Shown here one piece after another: positions 1 through 12,237 of a stretch of DNA of 24,517 nt; the first letter of the stretch is position 1, and every line of letters starts with the position of its first letter. Source of the stretch: Sphaerosporella brunnea. Lineage: Eukaryota; Ascomycota; Pezizomycetes; Pezizales; Pyronemataceae. The position numbers were made by a program, and so were the translations under genes. The DNA lies in contig VXIS01000495.1 of assembly GCA_008704415.1 (NCBI GenBank), positions 1 to 24,517 of the forward strand. Direction: 5' to 3'. Below the pieces are notes generated by a model that was not told where the DNA came from, did no database searches, and saw only the letters and a program-made list of their open reading frames with translations.

Positions 1-1
1 G

Positions 2-217
2 TTGTTCACCTACGCCGAGGTGGAACATCTCATCCGCATTGCTGCTGCATCGCCAGATGCAGCTCGTATCTGCGCCAGGCGCATCCGTCAAATGAAGAGC
101 CACGCGGCTACACCTGAATTTATCAAGGAGGTTTTGGAGACGGTCATTCGCTGGGTGGAGGGTGGCTGGTTCGGAAATGGCCGGGAAGGTGGTGAAAATA
201 AAAAGGAGGAAGAATAA
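2..217 (+). CDS. C-terminal end of an unidentified protein (left copy)
   Basis: An open frame enters from the window edge and stops at 217, giving about 71 residues. It looks like real coding sequence: an Ala/Arg-rich helical stretch (AAASPDAARICARRIRQMK), then a Trp-containing segment and a Gly/Glu/Lys-rich charged tail ending in three glutamates. No catalytic motif or membrane segment is visible and I do not recognise the family. The start lies outside the window. The copy at 24267-24517 has the same sequence here. A longer antisense frame (88-846, minus) overlaps it and is probably the shadow. Confidence 0.45.
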   Translation: MFTYAEVEHLIRIAAASPDAARICARRIRQMKSHAATPEFIKEVLETVIRWVEGGWFGNGREGGENKKEEE

Positions 218-878
218 GGGTTTGCATGTTTCTTGCGTAGAAATCGGGGTGCCGGCTTTTGTTTGTAATCAAGTTCACATTTTCCAGGCGAGAGCGGAGG
301 GATGCGGGGATCCGGGGAGGGCACAAAATTGCCGCACCTTTCCGAATGAACATGCTGGAAAAGAGCTAATGACCCACTGACGCACCGGCTGTGGGACGAA
401 TTCTCGCTGGCTGTGTGACAGTGCAGCGCCACAGCGTGGTAAGAAGCTGCTGAGCGGTCCTTAGTCGGAGCCGTAGGGAGAGCCAACTTTACGTAGTCCG
501 ATTCCCAGACTGCCACCGCGAGTTGGAAATCCATGATGGCTGCCAACCCATTTGTGTAAAACCATATCACCTGCAGCGGATATCGACAATCAGAGCAATA
601 CGCCGCGCAGTAAAATCGTCGGTGTTGTCTAATATTCCAGCACTCGCCATGATGTTCATTCGAGCCGGCTCGGCTCGTGTCCATCATATTCACATTCCGT
701 GGAAAACACTCCTTCCTATGTACCCTCGTGTTAGTTGAGACCAAACCATGGTAAACCTGATGACTGATCAAGATTGATTTACAATCCCCCCATCGATGTT
801 TCTCAAGCGTCATGTATGCAATTGATCGAGGAACGGTAAATACCAATACGTGGCAGTGGTCTAATGTCCCAGCCAGGT
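218..878. other. Gene-poor stretch between terminal gene and LINE (left)
   Basis: I see no convincing gene. A 252-residue minus-strand frame (88-846) crosses this stretch. It runs antisense through the terminal gene, has no recognisable motif, and is cut by a frameshift in the right arm, where only 185 residues remain open (23839-24396). A small GAGCC-rich patch lies near 660-680. Confidence 0.4.
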
Positions 879-889
879 GTGGTTGGCGT

Positions 890-1995
890 CACCAGCACCC
901 AAAACTGGCGATTGTGTAGGCAAGGCAAAATAACATAACCAGGAGGCATACGACGTCGAGATCTTTGGTCTCGTAGCCGGCTGCTCTGACCCAGCGCCGA
1001 CTACCTACCGGCACATCCGGTACCCCGGGTACGGTACGTGTCATCTCTGACTCACAGGCGCCCCTCCAGAGGCCGAAGTCGGATACGCCCGGCCCCGGGC
1101 GTGGCTCCTGGCAAAAAAATCGCCCACGCTGAGGCCACCCTGTCAGCCTCTGGGTGGAACTTGGAATTTCGATGGGTACCAGGTCACCTCGCCGTCCCTG
1201 GCAATGATGCGGACCGACCAGCTAGCAAAGGATGGCTGCAGAACGCTGCCACGGCACCGAGACCGAGTGCCCCCAACGTGCTGGCCCATGACATCGCTTG
1301 GGTATATCGCCAGGGTTACCTACCCAGGCCAAACGACAAGACCGCGTCGCAGTGCTCAGGAAAAACACCTTCGCCAAAAGCTAGTTTAAGGCGCAGACTC
1401 GTTCAAGCGTAACCCTGTAGCTGCCCAAAGCCTGCAAGACAGTCGCCTCACGCTTCTACCAGCTGAGACCTAACAAAGCGCCGACCGGTAACTGCTATGG
1501 ACGAATAGAAGAATGCATGAAAAATGCTGGTGGTGCGATTACGGCGCGAAGCAAAACCCGAGGCCATCTCATCAGATTCTGCAAGAGATGGAAGAGACCG
1601 AAACAAATGGAGCTATGGAAGGCCGGTCAAAGACGCTACCAAAGACGGTGGGGTTACGAGACGCTGGCCATCCATTCATTGGCTGGATCTGCTGGCAGAT
1701 GACAGATGGACGGAGCGGCATTTTTGGATTTTCTTTGTTTAACCAAAATTGGCTGCTGGCCCAATTAGGCCCTTCTGTGAAGACTTTATCTCCTCTTACT
1801 TCCCTTTACTCTTTGTTACGATCCCCTGGTGGCGAGTATATGGCCTGGTGGGATTTTCTCTGTCGATTTCTTCTTAGAAGGGCCGCAGGCCCCGGTGGCG
1901 GGCTCTCCGTGACCCGGGGGTAGCATAGTCGCCTTCTTCTGCTTATGTCATGGCCGCAGGCTGCCGAATACAATATGATTCCAAACAAACAGAAA
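890..1995 (+). pseudogene. Tad1-like LINE ORF2 C-terminus, 5'-deleted (left outer copy)
   Basis: This is the end of a non-LTR retrotransposon polyprotein: RNase H followed by a C-terminal zinc-binding motif. Visible landmarks are the RNase H segment with WVPGHLAVPGND (about 1170-1205), the CCHC-type segment starting MHEKCWWCDYGAKQ (1513), and the ending with LADDR-like and FLSLTKIGCWPN-like residues before the TAG at 1766-1768. The 3' untranslated part carries GTAGCATAGTC and CGAATACAATATGATT followed by an A/C-rich tail (about 1981-1995). Frameshifts break it into several frames. The first RNase H aspartate motif (TDGS), present at 22852-22871 on the right, is missing because of the 774-bp gap at about 878-890. 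The element is non-functional. Confidence 0.85.
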
Positions 1996-2059
1996 TCGCC
2001 AGCGGCATAGTAACGATATAGACCTGCCTACGAGTCCACGCTCACCAATGCGCTGCACG

Positions 2060-2841
2060 CGGACTGCTAGTGATGGACATAAGCCGCGCCGGCTCGAGCC
2101 CTGTTGCCTGACGAGCGAGCCATTTGCTGGAACCTTTGGTTATAGCTAGCTAGACATGCCGTCGCCGGGGCGAAGATTGAAAAATGCGGGCCCCAAGCCG
2201 TGTTGATCGAGAAGATTTCTTGGAATCTGCATCAACTGCCCAAAAACTGTGCTCAATCACACGAAACCCCGATGACGGAACTCCACGGCATCACTAATAA
2301 TCTACAAACAGCAGGGATGCCCGCCGATGGACAGAGAGAGGTTGAGGATAGCGAGAAGAGGATGCAGGGGGAGAGCGAGGGTTATGACGAGGGCTCGGCG
2401 GACGACCCGTCAGCGCGAGGGTGCAGCGGGCAGGTAGAGCCGAGAGTCCAGCGGCCGGTCACAGCACGGGTCACTAACCAGCCAGTACCATCTACCGGAG
2501 CGAACGCGGGGGTGGTGCGCATGGTGATGGTCAGGAGCCTCACCGCGACGACGGCGACGCGCAGGGAATGGACGACAAGAGCAGGAAGCTGAGCCTAGAA
2601 AGGCTTGGATTCCGGATCAGATCTGTCGGATATATCCTAGTATAGTGCGTCTCTAATGTCACTGTGTGCAAACTCGTATTTACCGCCTCTAAATCATAAA
2701 TTGTATGGCAGCTCGAGCCAAAGCTCGACTTTTCAGGCTTGGCTCGGCTTGACGAGACCAATCTTCTTACAGCCGAGCATGGCTCGAGCCTTCCACTCTT
2801 GGCTGGCCTCAGCTCGGCTTGTGTCTATCTCTACGGACTGC
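2060..2841. mobile_element. hAT-type non-autonomous element with 8-bp duplication (left copy)
   Basis: The element spans 2068-2833 (766 bp). It starts TAGTGATGGACATAAGCCG and its other end, read inward, is TAGAGATAGACACAAGCCG, so the terminal inverted repeats match at 15 of 19 bases. It is flanked by the 8-bp direct repeat CGGACTGC (2060-2067 and 2834-2841). The TAGNGNTG-like ends and 8-bp duplication are hallmarks of the hAT superfamily. Subterminal GAGCC/GGCTCG-rich repeats lie just inside both ends (2085-2110 and 2710-2825). The interior (about 2220-2600) encodes only an acidic, Glu/Asp/Gly-rich stretch read in the plus direction, and no transposase catalytic domain is visible. It needs a transposase supplied from elsewhere. 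Confidence 0.82.
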
Positions 2842-2978
2842 TGCTGCCTCGAAACCGCGGTGGAAGGAAATCCCTGCTATGGCGCAATTGTCTCCAGAAC
2901 CACGCGGAGCGAGGATACAGGGCGAGACGCAATTTGGTGACATTCAGCTCGCGTGGCCTGACCTATGTGGTGGTGGCG

Positions 2979-5900
2979 TCAGTCCCACTGTCCCAATGGC
3001 CTCCATTGTTCCAAAACGCTGGCGGTGGTGTAGATAGCTGAACCACGAGGCGCAGCCCGAACGATCACGGTGACAGATGCGAGCAATCTCCGTTGCCGTT
3101 TGCAGGGACGCCGGATGTTGGCGAATCCAAGCGTCTTTGGGTGACTGCTGGGCCAAACAAAAAGGCTGCGGCCCGATAGTGTACATACCCCTTGTTCGCG
3201 CGTGCTGCAGAGATCCGGATTCACGCCACAGACATTGCATAACTTGGACAATGTGCTGAGGAGCATAGGGCATCTCGATTGTTCCCTTTGAGAGATTAAT
3301 TTTCGTTCTTGCTGCGTGGGGTGGCCGTAGCAAGCGAGACGGTAGGTGTCGACGGCGGCGGTTATCGATAGAGGGCGGATTCTGCTTCAATGGGGGGTTC
3401 AAAATCAGCAAGCCATAGGCATAAGCGGGCGGCCGGCAGCGGGCGGAGTATCCAGCGGCATGCCAGAAATAGCCGGCGGTAGAATGCGCGGAACGTCGTA
3501 AGTTTGCGAACCGCTGGACCCCTATTCCCGCCATTTAGGAGCCCTTTAGATCTCTCTGAATGCACGCGTTCGTAGCGCAATGCTTAGCTGGCCTGTGTCC
3601 CCAGGTCCAGACCTGACGCCAATGTGGCGGTTGGTGAGATGGAGCCCGGCTGAAAAATCCCCTGGGGAACAGTATTGAAGGTGCCCATTACATGTGTGCC
3701 GGGGTGAGCAGGGGTTGTCCGACATCCGTCAGTCGCAGATGCTGCATCGACTGCGCCGGTTGCCATTCATCCGCGATTGCGGCCTGAGACGACGGCAGCG
3801 AGGCCGCGGTGAAGCTGGTTGCGCCGATATCATGTGTGCATATAGCGTGTATGCAAACACGCGCACCTTTGTGAATCATCATACATTTCTGATATCTGAT
3901 GGTGCCTCGCACGATCCCCTCTATATTGACATCTTATATCGGACGCTCGCTCCAATGCGGGCTTGAGACGCCCCACAGCTGGCGGAGGTACCTGAACGGA
4001 CTGTATATTGGTTGCAATGTCTATGTTGTCTTATCCCACGGCCCTCGATGAGCTCCCGTGCGTGGGCATGCAATCAGCCATCCACCGGTCGGCTTGAGTA
4101 AATGGTGATCGTGGAATCAAGAGAAATGCCGACGATCCGAGACTTTGCGGAATACACCCTCCTGACTACCACTCACGGATTGCCGGCATCGCATCGCCTA
4201 TGGGGTACTCAGCACACACCGCAATGATCGCCGAAAAGGTGATGGACGGCCAAAGGTGTGGCAGGGTAATTCGGACAGGCACCTGCGGCGTCTACGGCCC
4301 ATCTACCGGGTGATTACCTGTTCTTCACGCCGCTAAGGCCCACGTAATCTACCCTCTCGCAACGTTTCTACCCACCTTGCCACCTCCGCCAGAGTTCGGA
4401 TCCGTCCCACAGTTGGTCACTGTCACACGAATGCCCGGTCTGGGCAGAATTAGCGCCTGATCGTGTCGTCGTTCTCGCCGGCATCTTTCTACTCTCTACC
4501 GGGTGGCGTGTCACGCAGTACTGAACGCAGCCACGCCATGGTCCTTCACGATTATCTCCTCATTCTCAGTGGCAGGGCAGTCAATAGTCCGGCCGCCCGC
4601 CAGGTCAAACCGGGCCCCACGGAGTCGGTCAGGTGAGGCCGATGATGCGAAAAGCCTGATAGGTTCGGGCCAGTGTATGAAAAGTCTGATATCTGATAGG
4701 TGCCGGCCGGCGCCGGGAAACCCCTGGTCAAGATCGGTTCGGTCAGCGGGCCGAACTCACGGCCACTAAAATCGCTGAGGAGCGTAGAAAATTCATCAGG
4801 TCGACCGTATGCCCAGTGACTTGGAACAGCGGGCGGCGGGGATTAATGGGTAGGGGCTTCACGTTGAATCTGGATCCCCCTTTCGTTTTCTTTTTCTTGA
4901 TGTCAGTGTAAGCAAAGATAGTACCCGTGCCTGACGGGCCCGGCGGGCGCCGGGTGTTCACCGGGCCTGAGCCCGTTTGAATCAAACGGATTCAAGGCCC
5001 TCCAAAGCCGGACTGGCCGGACTTGTGGCAGCCCTGCTCAGTGGGAGCACGCTGGCGCACAAGTCCTCCTACTTGTCCTGCAGCAAAGTAACATGTCCTC
5101 AACCAATAATTTAAATAAAGCAGTTTGTGCCCACACGCACGGAAGCGACGCTCTTCCTGGCCAGTGTTCCATTGTTCCCTGCGGTGTAGTGATCATTCAA
5201 GGGTTCTCTTCTGTTGATCCCAATTGTATCGTCGAAGGTGTGTCCGGCACTTCCCGATCCTGAAAGCGCGCACAATGCTGCTCCCAGAGAAGCGCCTGAG
5301 CATCCCAACGCTTGTATGATCCATTCGCCGACAGACTCAACTAATATAGTCCCACACGGTCGCGAGCACGTCGTTCTCGGTGGCGAGTGTCAGACTGGAG
5401 CCATTCAGCGGGCGGTGCCTGGGCAGCCCAACGTCCAATACTCACTCGACTTCCAAATCGTAGCTCGCGCCTGATGTGGCAGCTGGAGCGGCAAGGAGGG
5501 TCTACGCTACAGCGCGCTGGACAATGTCCTTAGTTTATTGTTGTCTTTGCGGTAACCTTACCGCGATAGAGACCCCGATGCGTCCGCGGCAGAAATCACT
5601 GCTGACGAAATCAGCAGCCTGTCAAAGTCTGCAGGTCTGTCTCGGAGAAGACACAATGTGCTGTGCACGCAGCTTGCGACGTGCTCTTCCGATAGCGCGT
5701 GGTTCGTCATATTCGTCAAGGCTGGTTTCGCTGGTTCAGCTGCGGAATTGGACCATCGCGCGTGCCGCTTTGCTCATGAATGCGTGAGTTGTTCTCGTTT
5801 GTCATCTGCGCGCTGAGGTGAGGGCAAAAGGCGAACCGAATGTACTCCAAGTTCCGAAGCTTATACGTCTCACCGTTCTCATGATCCTGTTCATGATGAT

Positions 5901-6020
5901 ATAGATAACCAACACCGGCATCTGCTGCGAAAGCTTCCGCTGCTGCTGACTGTCCTCACCATGTCACGTGGCATCAGAGAATGCCACAATGGCTAAGCGG
6001 GCAAGCTCTAAGTCCACCAT
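2979..6020 (-). pseudogene. Long degenerate intronless coding region, capsid-like (left copy)
   Basis: This is the mirror copy of 17684-20765. The start codon at 6020 has a strong context (ACCATGG), with an in-frame stop just upstream, and opens MVDLELARLAIVAFSDAT before an in-frame TGA. Left-arm bases repair several right-arm frame breaks and the reverse also holds: the segment ending GTLARKSVASVRVGT is continuous here, as are TDIKKKKTKGGSRF and the last part with EMPYAPQHIVQVMQC. Between 5700 and 5730 this copy has 31 bp where the right arm has 66 bp of mostly different sequence. See the right copy for the product discussion. Confidence 0.4.
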
Positions 6021-7040
6021 GGTCAGTCAATGCCAATTTACTTGACAGGAGATTATTTTCTCCATTGTTGGGACGTCAGTCACGACTGACCAACCCGTGA
6101 CAGCCAGCGCGATTCCTGGACACTATGTGAGCTGTAGTGGAGACAGACTGGAAAGAGCTAACACGGCAGCCTGGAAAATGGTACTCTGCCCTTCAATGAC
6201 AACAATTACCAAATCATCGTGCCTATGTTGTTTGGAAATCTCCGTCAGCTTCAATTCATGATGCCCGGGAGATGAAATATCCCCCTTTGCTCTCACCCGC
6301 ATACATCACCTGTCCCACTTCACGATGACCCCGCAACAGCCGTTCTTGGATGTTGGCGCAGAGACCCCGCGCCAGTAATCAGGCAGGAGGTGCTGCATAG
6401 CAACCATGCGAGGGGATCTACGTTCTTCGAGCATGAGGTAACAGGTGGAGCAGAGGAGGTGGAGTCAAAAAGATGATTAAGATTTGGACATGGAACCAGA
6501 AATTGACAACCAGCGCGGGCCCGCTTTTTTCCATCACGGTCACAGGTAAGAGTGCACGTTTGACTGTGTAGGGTGGTGACGGATCCGCAGGACTGCCACA
6601 TCATAGTCTACCTGATGCTTACGGGGGGGCGGAGAGATGGGGATGCCAGAGCTAGGATGCCGATCAACTATCACCACGTCAGCTCGCTCACCCGGCCCGT
6701 GACAGCGCTTTCCCTTGCGTTCCAGGTCATATGGTGCCCATCCCGCTCATTCCCATTCCGCTCATCCCTTGCGCTCATCCTCATCCAATCATCGTAAATC
6801 TTTTATACGTCCCCCTACCGCATCAGCCTCATCGCCCTTCTTCCACGACAGCCCCTGCGCGGCTCATCCCGACTCACGCTCCCCAGTCATCCACCTGATG
6901 AGACTGAGCTGCTCATTGCGTGCCAGCCATGCACAATTCCCCGACATTAAGATCTTCCTGTCGCAGAGAGGCTCCGGCGCAGAAGTTGACAAGATAATAC
7001 TGTCTGCCTGAGTTACCATGACTGAGTACTCTTGCCCAGT
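6021..7040. other. Gene-poor stretch with short GC-rich minisatellite (left)
   Basis: No gene could be supported. Short frames differ between the two arms. A run of imperfect CGCTCATCCC-like units occupies about 6735-6870 and mirrors the minisatellite at 16871-16980. An alternative minus-strand frame of 94 residues at 6320-6604 is not conserved in frame on the right. Confidence 0.35.
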
Positions 7041-7042
7041 GA

Positions 7043-7421
7043 CGCCGAGACCGGTCGACCTTTCTCACGATCACTATTTATATCTAGAGGTTGGCCGATT
7101 CCTGACGGCAGCGAGGGCTGGCAACCAAGATTTACTCAGTTGTTTTCGGCCTCTATTTCATCGACTTTATATCACATAGGTCTGCGAACAAGACCAAAAC
7201 TCAGTGGAAACTAGGCCAACGCATCTCAGAGGGGCGGACATAGCAGAAATGGCTGCGTGTACGGGCAATTCACAGAAAATCAATGGTGAGATGCACGGGT
7301 CAACACTCAAAACATCTTTTGACCACAGTCACCACACCCCATAACTCTGGGTATACAGTTTAAATTTAAAGAACGAAATGATGCCAGTCGAGACAGATAC
7401 TTCTGGTCATGGAACGCCACA
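7043..7421 (+). pseudogene. Coding remnant cut by LINE tail (left copy)
   Basis: This is the mirror of the 127-codon open frame at 16306-16686. The same peptides are recognisable in pieces (around VGRFLTAARAG, then IAEMAACTGNSQKINGEMHG), but small indels split it. It ends where the A-rich tail of the inner LINE begins, at about 7422. Confidence 0.3.
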
Positions 7422-8620
7422 GCTTTGTTTTTGTTTTAATCATATTGTATTCGGCCGCTGATGCGGGCATGACATATGTAAAAGGAAGAGACTATGCTAC
7501 CAGCTTCCGGCAGAGCCCACTACTGAGGGCCTGCGGCTATTTCTGAGGAAAAGGACGAAGGAAATCGCTCCGATATCATACACGCGCACAAGGAAGAGAA
7601 AAATATAGTCTCAACACAGTAATGCCTCCAAGCAGGACAGGATAAGCGACTTTAGGAGTGCTCAGGAAGTACCCATGACACGGCCACGGCTCACACAATA
7701 TAAATACGCTAGCAGCGCACACAACCAAAACAGATGCAGTGGAACTAACCGCACGGCAACGGCCCACGTTCTCACGGTCCTCCCCCTTCGTGACCTCTTC
7801 GACACCCTCCTCCAGAGCAGTCTCTGAGCGTCACTCTCCAACCGACTTGACAAAACTTGAATAGGTCGTCCCGCACTTCTGGAAACACGCGCAGCACCTA
7901 GCGCCAAAGCACCACCAGCGTGGTCGCTCCAGCGCCGTCGTCCAGGTCCGATGCAGGTACGGGGCTGTCGACGCTTTCTGGAAGACGCACAAGTCGGAAA
8001 CAACACCGCACAGCAGCTACGACTTCATGGTCTTAAACGCGGTCTTGTCGCCTTTCCACATCTGCCTACTGGGAATACTGTAGTAGCTCCTCACCGGCAA
8101 GTGCTTTGCAACCACTCGATCGAACAGTATTGTCTCTTGGCCTCCGTGCCGACCATGTGGATTGTAGTCGAGCGAAGTCCAGCGTCGATCAACCATCGGA
8201 TGCTTAGCATGCGCAATATCGGCTATACGGCGGCGTCGTTCGATGCGCTCCTGATTGGATTTTCGTCGCACGGCGGACGTCTTCCGTGCACTGGCGTGAA
8301 GCCGGAATTCCTGTGACAGCCCGACCTAGCACAATGGCATCTATAGCCGACAACGCGCAGCGATACTGGGAAGATCCCAATGTCCAGTTCGGGCCTACGT
8401 GTCGAGTAGACCGTCGGAGAGCTGCCTAGCACTTTCTAACGAAAAATTGCGGACGTGACCAGCATTTCGCTCGACATGTCGACGTTGTTGCCGATGTCGT
8501 TGCCGACGCGTCTGGCTTCAGCCTTGCCTTCACCCATAAGCGGACCGAATAGCAGTATGGCCATAGCTCGCTTAGACTGGCCCAAACTGCGCGAAACAAC
8601 GACAACCCCAGACAAGCCAT
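7422..8620 (-). pseudogene. Tad1-like LINE 3' fragment, noisy (left inner copy)
   Basis: This is the mirror copy of 15290-16321. It keeps the A-rich 3' tail (TTTGTTTTTGTTTTAAT at about 7424-7440 on the plus strand), the CATATTGTATTCGGCCGC end signature and the RNase H region, but in fragments: pieces of the Ser/Thr/Ala-rich leader (SATTSATTST) fall in a 65-residue minus frame at 8426-8623, and other pieces lie in different frames. Compared with the right arm it has many single-base insertions and substitutions (about 12% longer between 7032 and 9241). No catalytic frame survives. Confidence 0.75.
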
Positions 8621-8999
8621 CATCTGATCAAGCAGCAGTGGTCGCCCGACTCATAAATACCACTGCTCTCAGACAACGGATATTGCGCGCACCAAAGTGA
8701 TGATTATTACGGCGTTAGAAACCCGATTTCACAGCCGAATCAGCGTAGCATCCTCGTATACATAACCTCGAGCGTGATATTCCACACGAACTGCGATACT
8801 CTTTGCGATTTCACCCCTGGCGTTTCAGCAATCGGCGCCGCAAATTCAACACCTTGCTGACGAACTGAATCCAACAGACTTTGGATTTTTGCAAATGGCG
8901 GATCATCTAACGCGCACTACGAGCTCGCATGTGGTGCAGTACCTTATCGTCCGCTCGAGGGGGGACCTGTTACTCGTCCCCCCTCTCAAGCACACTGTT

Positions 9000-10683
9000 T
9001 TAATGCGCTAACTTCCCGTGGCTGGAGCAAGCACGGAGAGGCTAATCGGACTGCTGTGGTCATCCGGCAAATTAGAGTCAGCTTTCGAACATGGCCCTAC
9101 GCATGACGTCAACCCCACATCAATCAGACCCCGTGTACAAATCCGGTGGTGTTGCTCAAACCCTTCGACGCGAGGGCCTGTGTAACTTGGCGAGTGTGTG
9201 CTCTCGGGTTTCATACTAAGCACTGTACATTCCTAGGTTAAACTGCGCCCTGGCGAAACTAGTACGCAGGCCATGAAGTGTGAGGGGACAGGGATCTGTG
9301 TGGGGCCGCGCGCTGCGTTCAATATCCTGAGGTTAGGCTTTGAAACTCACGACGGCGAATACCTAGCGAGATGGCTACGCATTTTGTGTTGAAAGGCGTC
9401 TTAGCATAAGAGCAATTAGTTTAGACCGTGCGTGTATGTAGTCTTCGAGATCATGTATTCGCAGGTGCGGCAAACCTACCCGTTTGAGCTTTTATGTTTT
9501 ACTTGAGCAGTAATGTTTTTGGACACATCTACGTTAATCAGTTCTTAGTGCCTCTAGCTTGCGAGGATCAGGCGAAACCTCATAACCCCGATTTCGTTAC
9601 CTTTGGTGGCGGTTGATTCATGACCGCGTTGTGCACGACAGTTTAAAAGGCTGCCACTTCACCAGGTAAACGGCGCCTTGTTCCGCTGTTCCGGTTACTT
9701 TTCCTTTATTTCTCTCGATCTCATACTGTGCAAAGGAGCACAGGTATGAAGGAAAAGTGGTGCAGAAAGGGGGACTTGTGGCCGTATCTAAATAAGTCAG
9801 CATCGTTTGTGTAACTATGCTAGGCAGGTGCGATCGCCGACACCCGTGGAATTAGAGTGTAGTTACCACTTGATAAGCCACTAGAAACACCAACACATTT
9901 TCAGGTCTCGGATACTGGCTAGCAAATCATGACAGATGGGGATGATGATGGAGCCGTGCGAAAGCGCCGGCTCAGTCAGTTGGCGTGTCACGCGGATAGT
10001 GTGGTAGACTGTAAAACCGCTGGGTAGGGTATGTACCGGATTAGACAGGAGGCGCAGCCACAACGTCCATACACCAATCTTAAAATCTGCTACTAGCAGC
10101 CCTTACGCGGCAGTCGCATAGATGGTGAAGAGTTACAAGCACAATCATAACACACAGGTTCCTCGGAAATCATTACAGGGCGAACAAGTGGAGGGTGTTC
10201 AGGACGGGGTGGCGAGGTGAAGGAGGATACTACAGCCAGTTAAACACCAGCCACAAGCTGGCTACTTTTTAAGTGGCGAGTGGATTCCGAAAGTTGGCTG
10301 AGGGCCCGGAGGACTTGGTCATCCCATAGTCAAACAGCGGTGGAGGATCGGGGAGTAGGATTGCTGGGTAGGGGCGTGATAGAAGAGTTGGTTCTTAGTT
10401 CACGATCTGTTTTTCTCAAAACCAGTTGATACATTCAGCGCTAAGAACGCTCAGGCCGCGGCAACTCCTCCCTAGGCAATTTATAGGAGCCTCGGCCTGC
10501 CACCTCCAAAGCAAAGAATTTTTCGTGTCGATTAATGGGTGGGCGAGTTTTCTGGGTATCCAGGAGCGCAGGGGTTTTAGCGATGGCCAATGTTAGGAAG
10601 AGGTTTGGTGAAACGCATTTTCTCAACCTAGTTCAAGACGAAAAAAGAGAGCAGCCGAGATCTGGCGACAACACGATCATCAG
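9000..10683 (-). other. Noisy copy of the Trp-Glu-Trp module region (left)
   Basis: This is the mirror of right-arm 13640-14990, aligned by anchors such as AAACTGCGCCCTGGCGAAA (about 9240 with 14746) and GGCCGCGGCAACTCCT (10455 with 13820). Between these anchors the left copy is about 31% longer than the right. No frame is open for useful length. Read alone it would look like unrelated sequence. Confidence 0.5.
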
Positions 10684-11160
10684 TAGTGATTCGGGACACT
10701 TAAACGGATGGCGTCAAGCGCCTGTTGCCTGGAACGAACACTGATGCTTGATGTGTCAAGCCTTGTGTTATAGCTACGCCTCAGGTATGCGGGCAGTTCC
10801 GACCATACTGTTGTCGTATATGGGAACGAAGATGAAAAGTGCGGGGCCTCAATAGGGTTAGGAACTGAGAATGATTCGTCTGGAATCCGATCAGGTAGGC
10901 TTACTGCCAGAAAAGCTGGTCTTGACAATCACAGGCAGCGCACAATGACGTTCGGTGCGAGCACTTCACATAGCATCAAATAATAAATTCCACAAACAGG
11001 AGAGGAATGTGGCGGCCGAAGAATTAGAGAGAGTGTCATGGATTGCTTTTTAATGTAGTTGGAGGATGAAGATTGGCGGTGAGGGAGAATAGTGTGTAAT
11101 CGATGACGGTTGTCAATCCAATCTGGTTGTCCGGTCAGAGCCTTTGAGGGTGCGGTATTG
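10684..11160. mobile_element. Truncated hAT-type fragment (left copy)
   Basis: It starts with a degraded hAT end (TAGTGAT at 10684). Internal sequence shared with the complete element follows: a GAAGATGAAAAGTGCGGG-like stretch at about 10830 and a GTGCGG-rich acidic coding tail near 11150. The second terminal repeat was not found. It mirrors 13250-13636. Confidence 0.5.
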
Positions 11161-11447
11161 TAGGTACCAGAACCTAGGGTGTGAGGGAAACTTCTCGCTG
11201 GTAACCCCGTTGAGCCTGTGTCAACCTCGAGCATTTTAGCTAGACCTTCTCTCGAGTATTGCCATTAGACATCAAGTGTGTATTGATACACATCAACCTT
11301 TCAGTGTGGTTAGACAGCACACTTTGTTTACACACAGCCACATGCTACATCTCGGCAGCGTATCTGCGCAACATCCATGACAGGCGTAGCGGGTCGTAAC
11401 TGCGGACAGAGCAAGTTGATGGACTGACAGCGATAAACAACGCTGAA

Positions 11448-12160
11448 ATGAGCGAAAATGCAACGCGCTTGAAAGAGCTACTATACCATACAAAACCTGG
11501 GCCCGACAAGGGGCAAACAGGAACCGGTTCACGACGCCGTATGAGGAAGAGACAGCTAAGCGGCATGCAAGCAACAATGCTTCTTGATAGCAGCAAGTGA
11601 CATGAAACGTATCAAGTCGCCTGTTCTTGTATAGCGCACAGCGCATTTCAAGCTGACAAGTGCCGTGGCAGCAGCCAAGCGGCTTGATAGCGATCACAAA
11701 TGAGCACAACGCTAGTGAGCTGAAGCTAGAGCCAAACTGAACCCAAACCTGACCCAAACCTGAACCTACAAAACCAGTCCATGAATGAGTGGGGCTCTTG
11801 CGTGGAAGTGGTTGTATACCAAGCCCAGCAGGAGGTGGAACGGGAGCAGCGTCGTGGGATGTGAAAGAGCAGTGCGTTGCGGAGCAAGAGCGAGCTAGAA
11901 CTGGGGAGCAAGAATTACGACACTTCGCAAGATGCATCGCGCTCACTTACTCTGCGCTTGGTTGCTGCAGTAAGAACAAACGGCAGATTTATGGTTAATC
12001 CTCAGATGGATCATTATGAGAACAAGCGGCGGTTCACAAGGTAAGGGCTTCACGACGATTGAGCAACGGATTTGGGGAGGGAAGATGGATGCGAAATAAA
12101 TGCAACGGCGTTGGGCGGCAATGGCTTCGGACAAGGGTGATTATGGAGGGTGTGTAGGGT
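11448..12160 (+). pseudogene. Telomere-proximal Gln-rich repeat protein gene (noisy left copy)
   Basis: The start codon (ATGAGCGAA) is at 11448 and the order of blocks matches the right-arm gene at 13016-12447: a Gln/Arg-rich N-terminus, a repeat block, an AACCCAAACCTG block (about 11735-11770), a Glu/Gln-rich block (about 11830-11930) and the Gly-rich tail (about 12020-12150). Insertions scramble the frame. It is still useful: near 11840 it reads CGGGAGCAGCG where the right arm has CTAGCAGCG. This suggests that the frame continues as a Glu/Gln/Arg-rich coiled-coil-like segment rather than switching frame there. Confidence 0.55.
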
Positions 12161-12237
12161 TAGTGGTTTTAGTGGTTAGGAGCCCTTTCCGAGAGCACGC
12201 GAAGCTGACCGAAGGGCAGACGGTAGAGTTGTGAACA
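12150..12237 (+). repeat. Left counterpart of internal TTAGGG block and spacer
   Basis: TTAGGG-like units (TAGGGTTAGTGG, GGTTAGGAGCCC) are followed by a spacer whose order matches the right-arm spacer (GAGCCTTCGG through GAAGGGCAGAGGTGAACAG) but with extra bases. This region separates the gene end from the terminal tract. Confidence 0.6.

Noticed and set aside
88..846. 252-codon minus-strand frame as a real gene
   Set aside because: It lies antisense to the better-looking terminal gene, is frameshifted in the right arm, and shows no domain, signal peptide or codon pattern that I could support.
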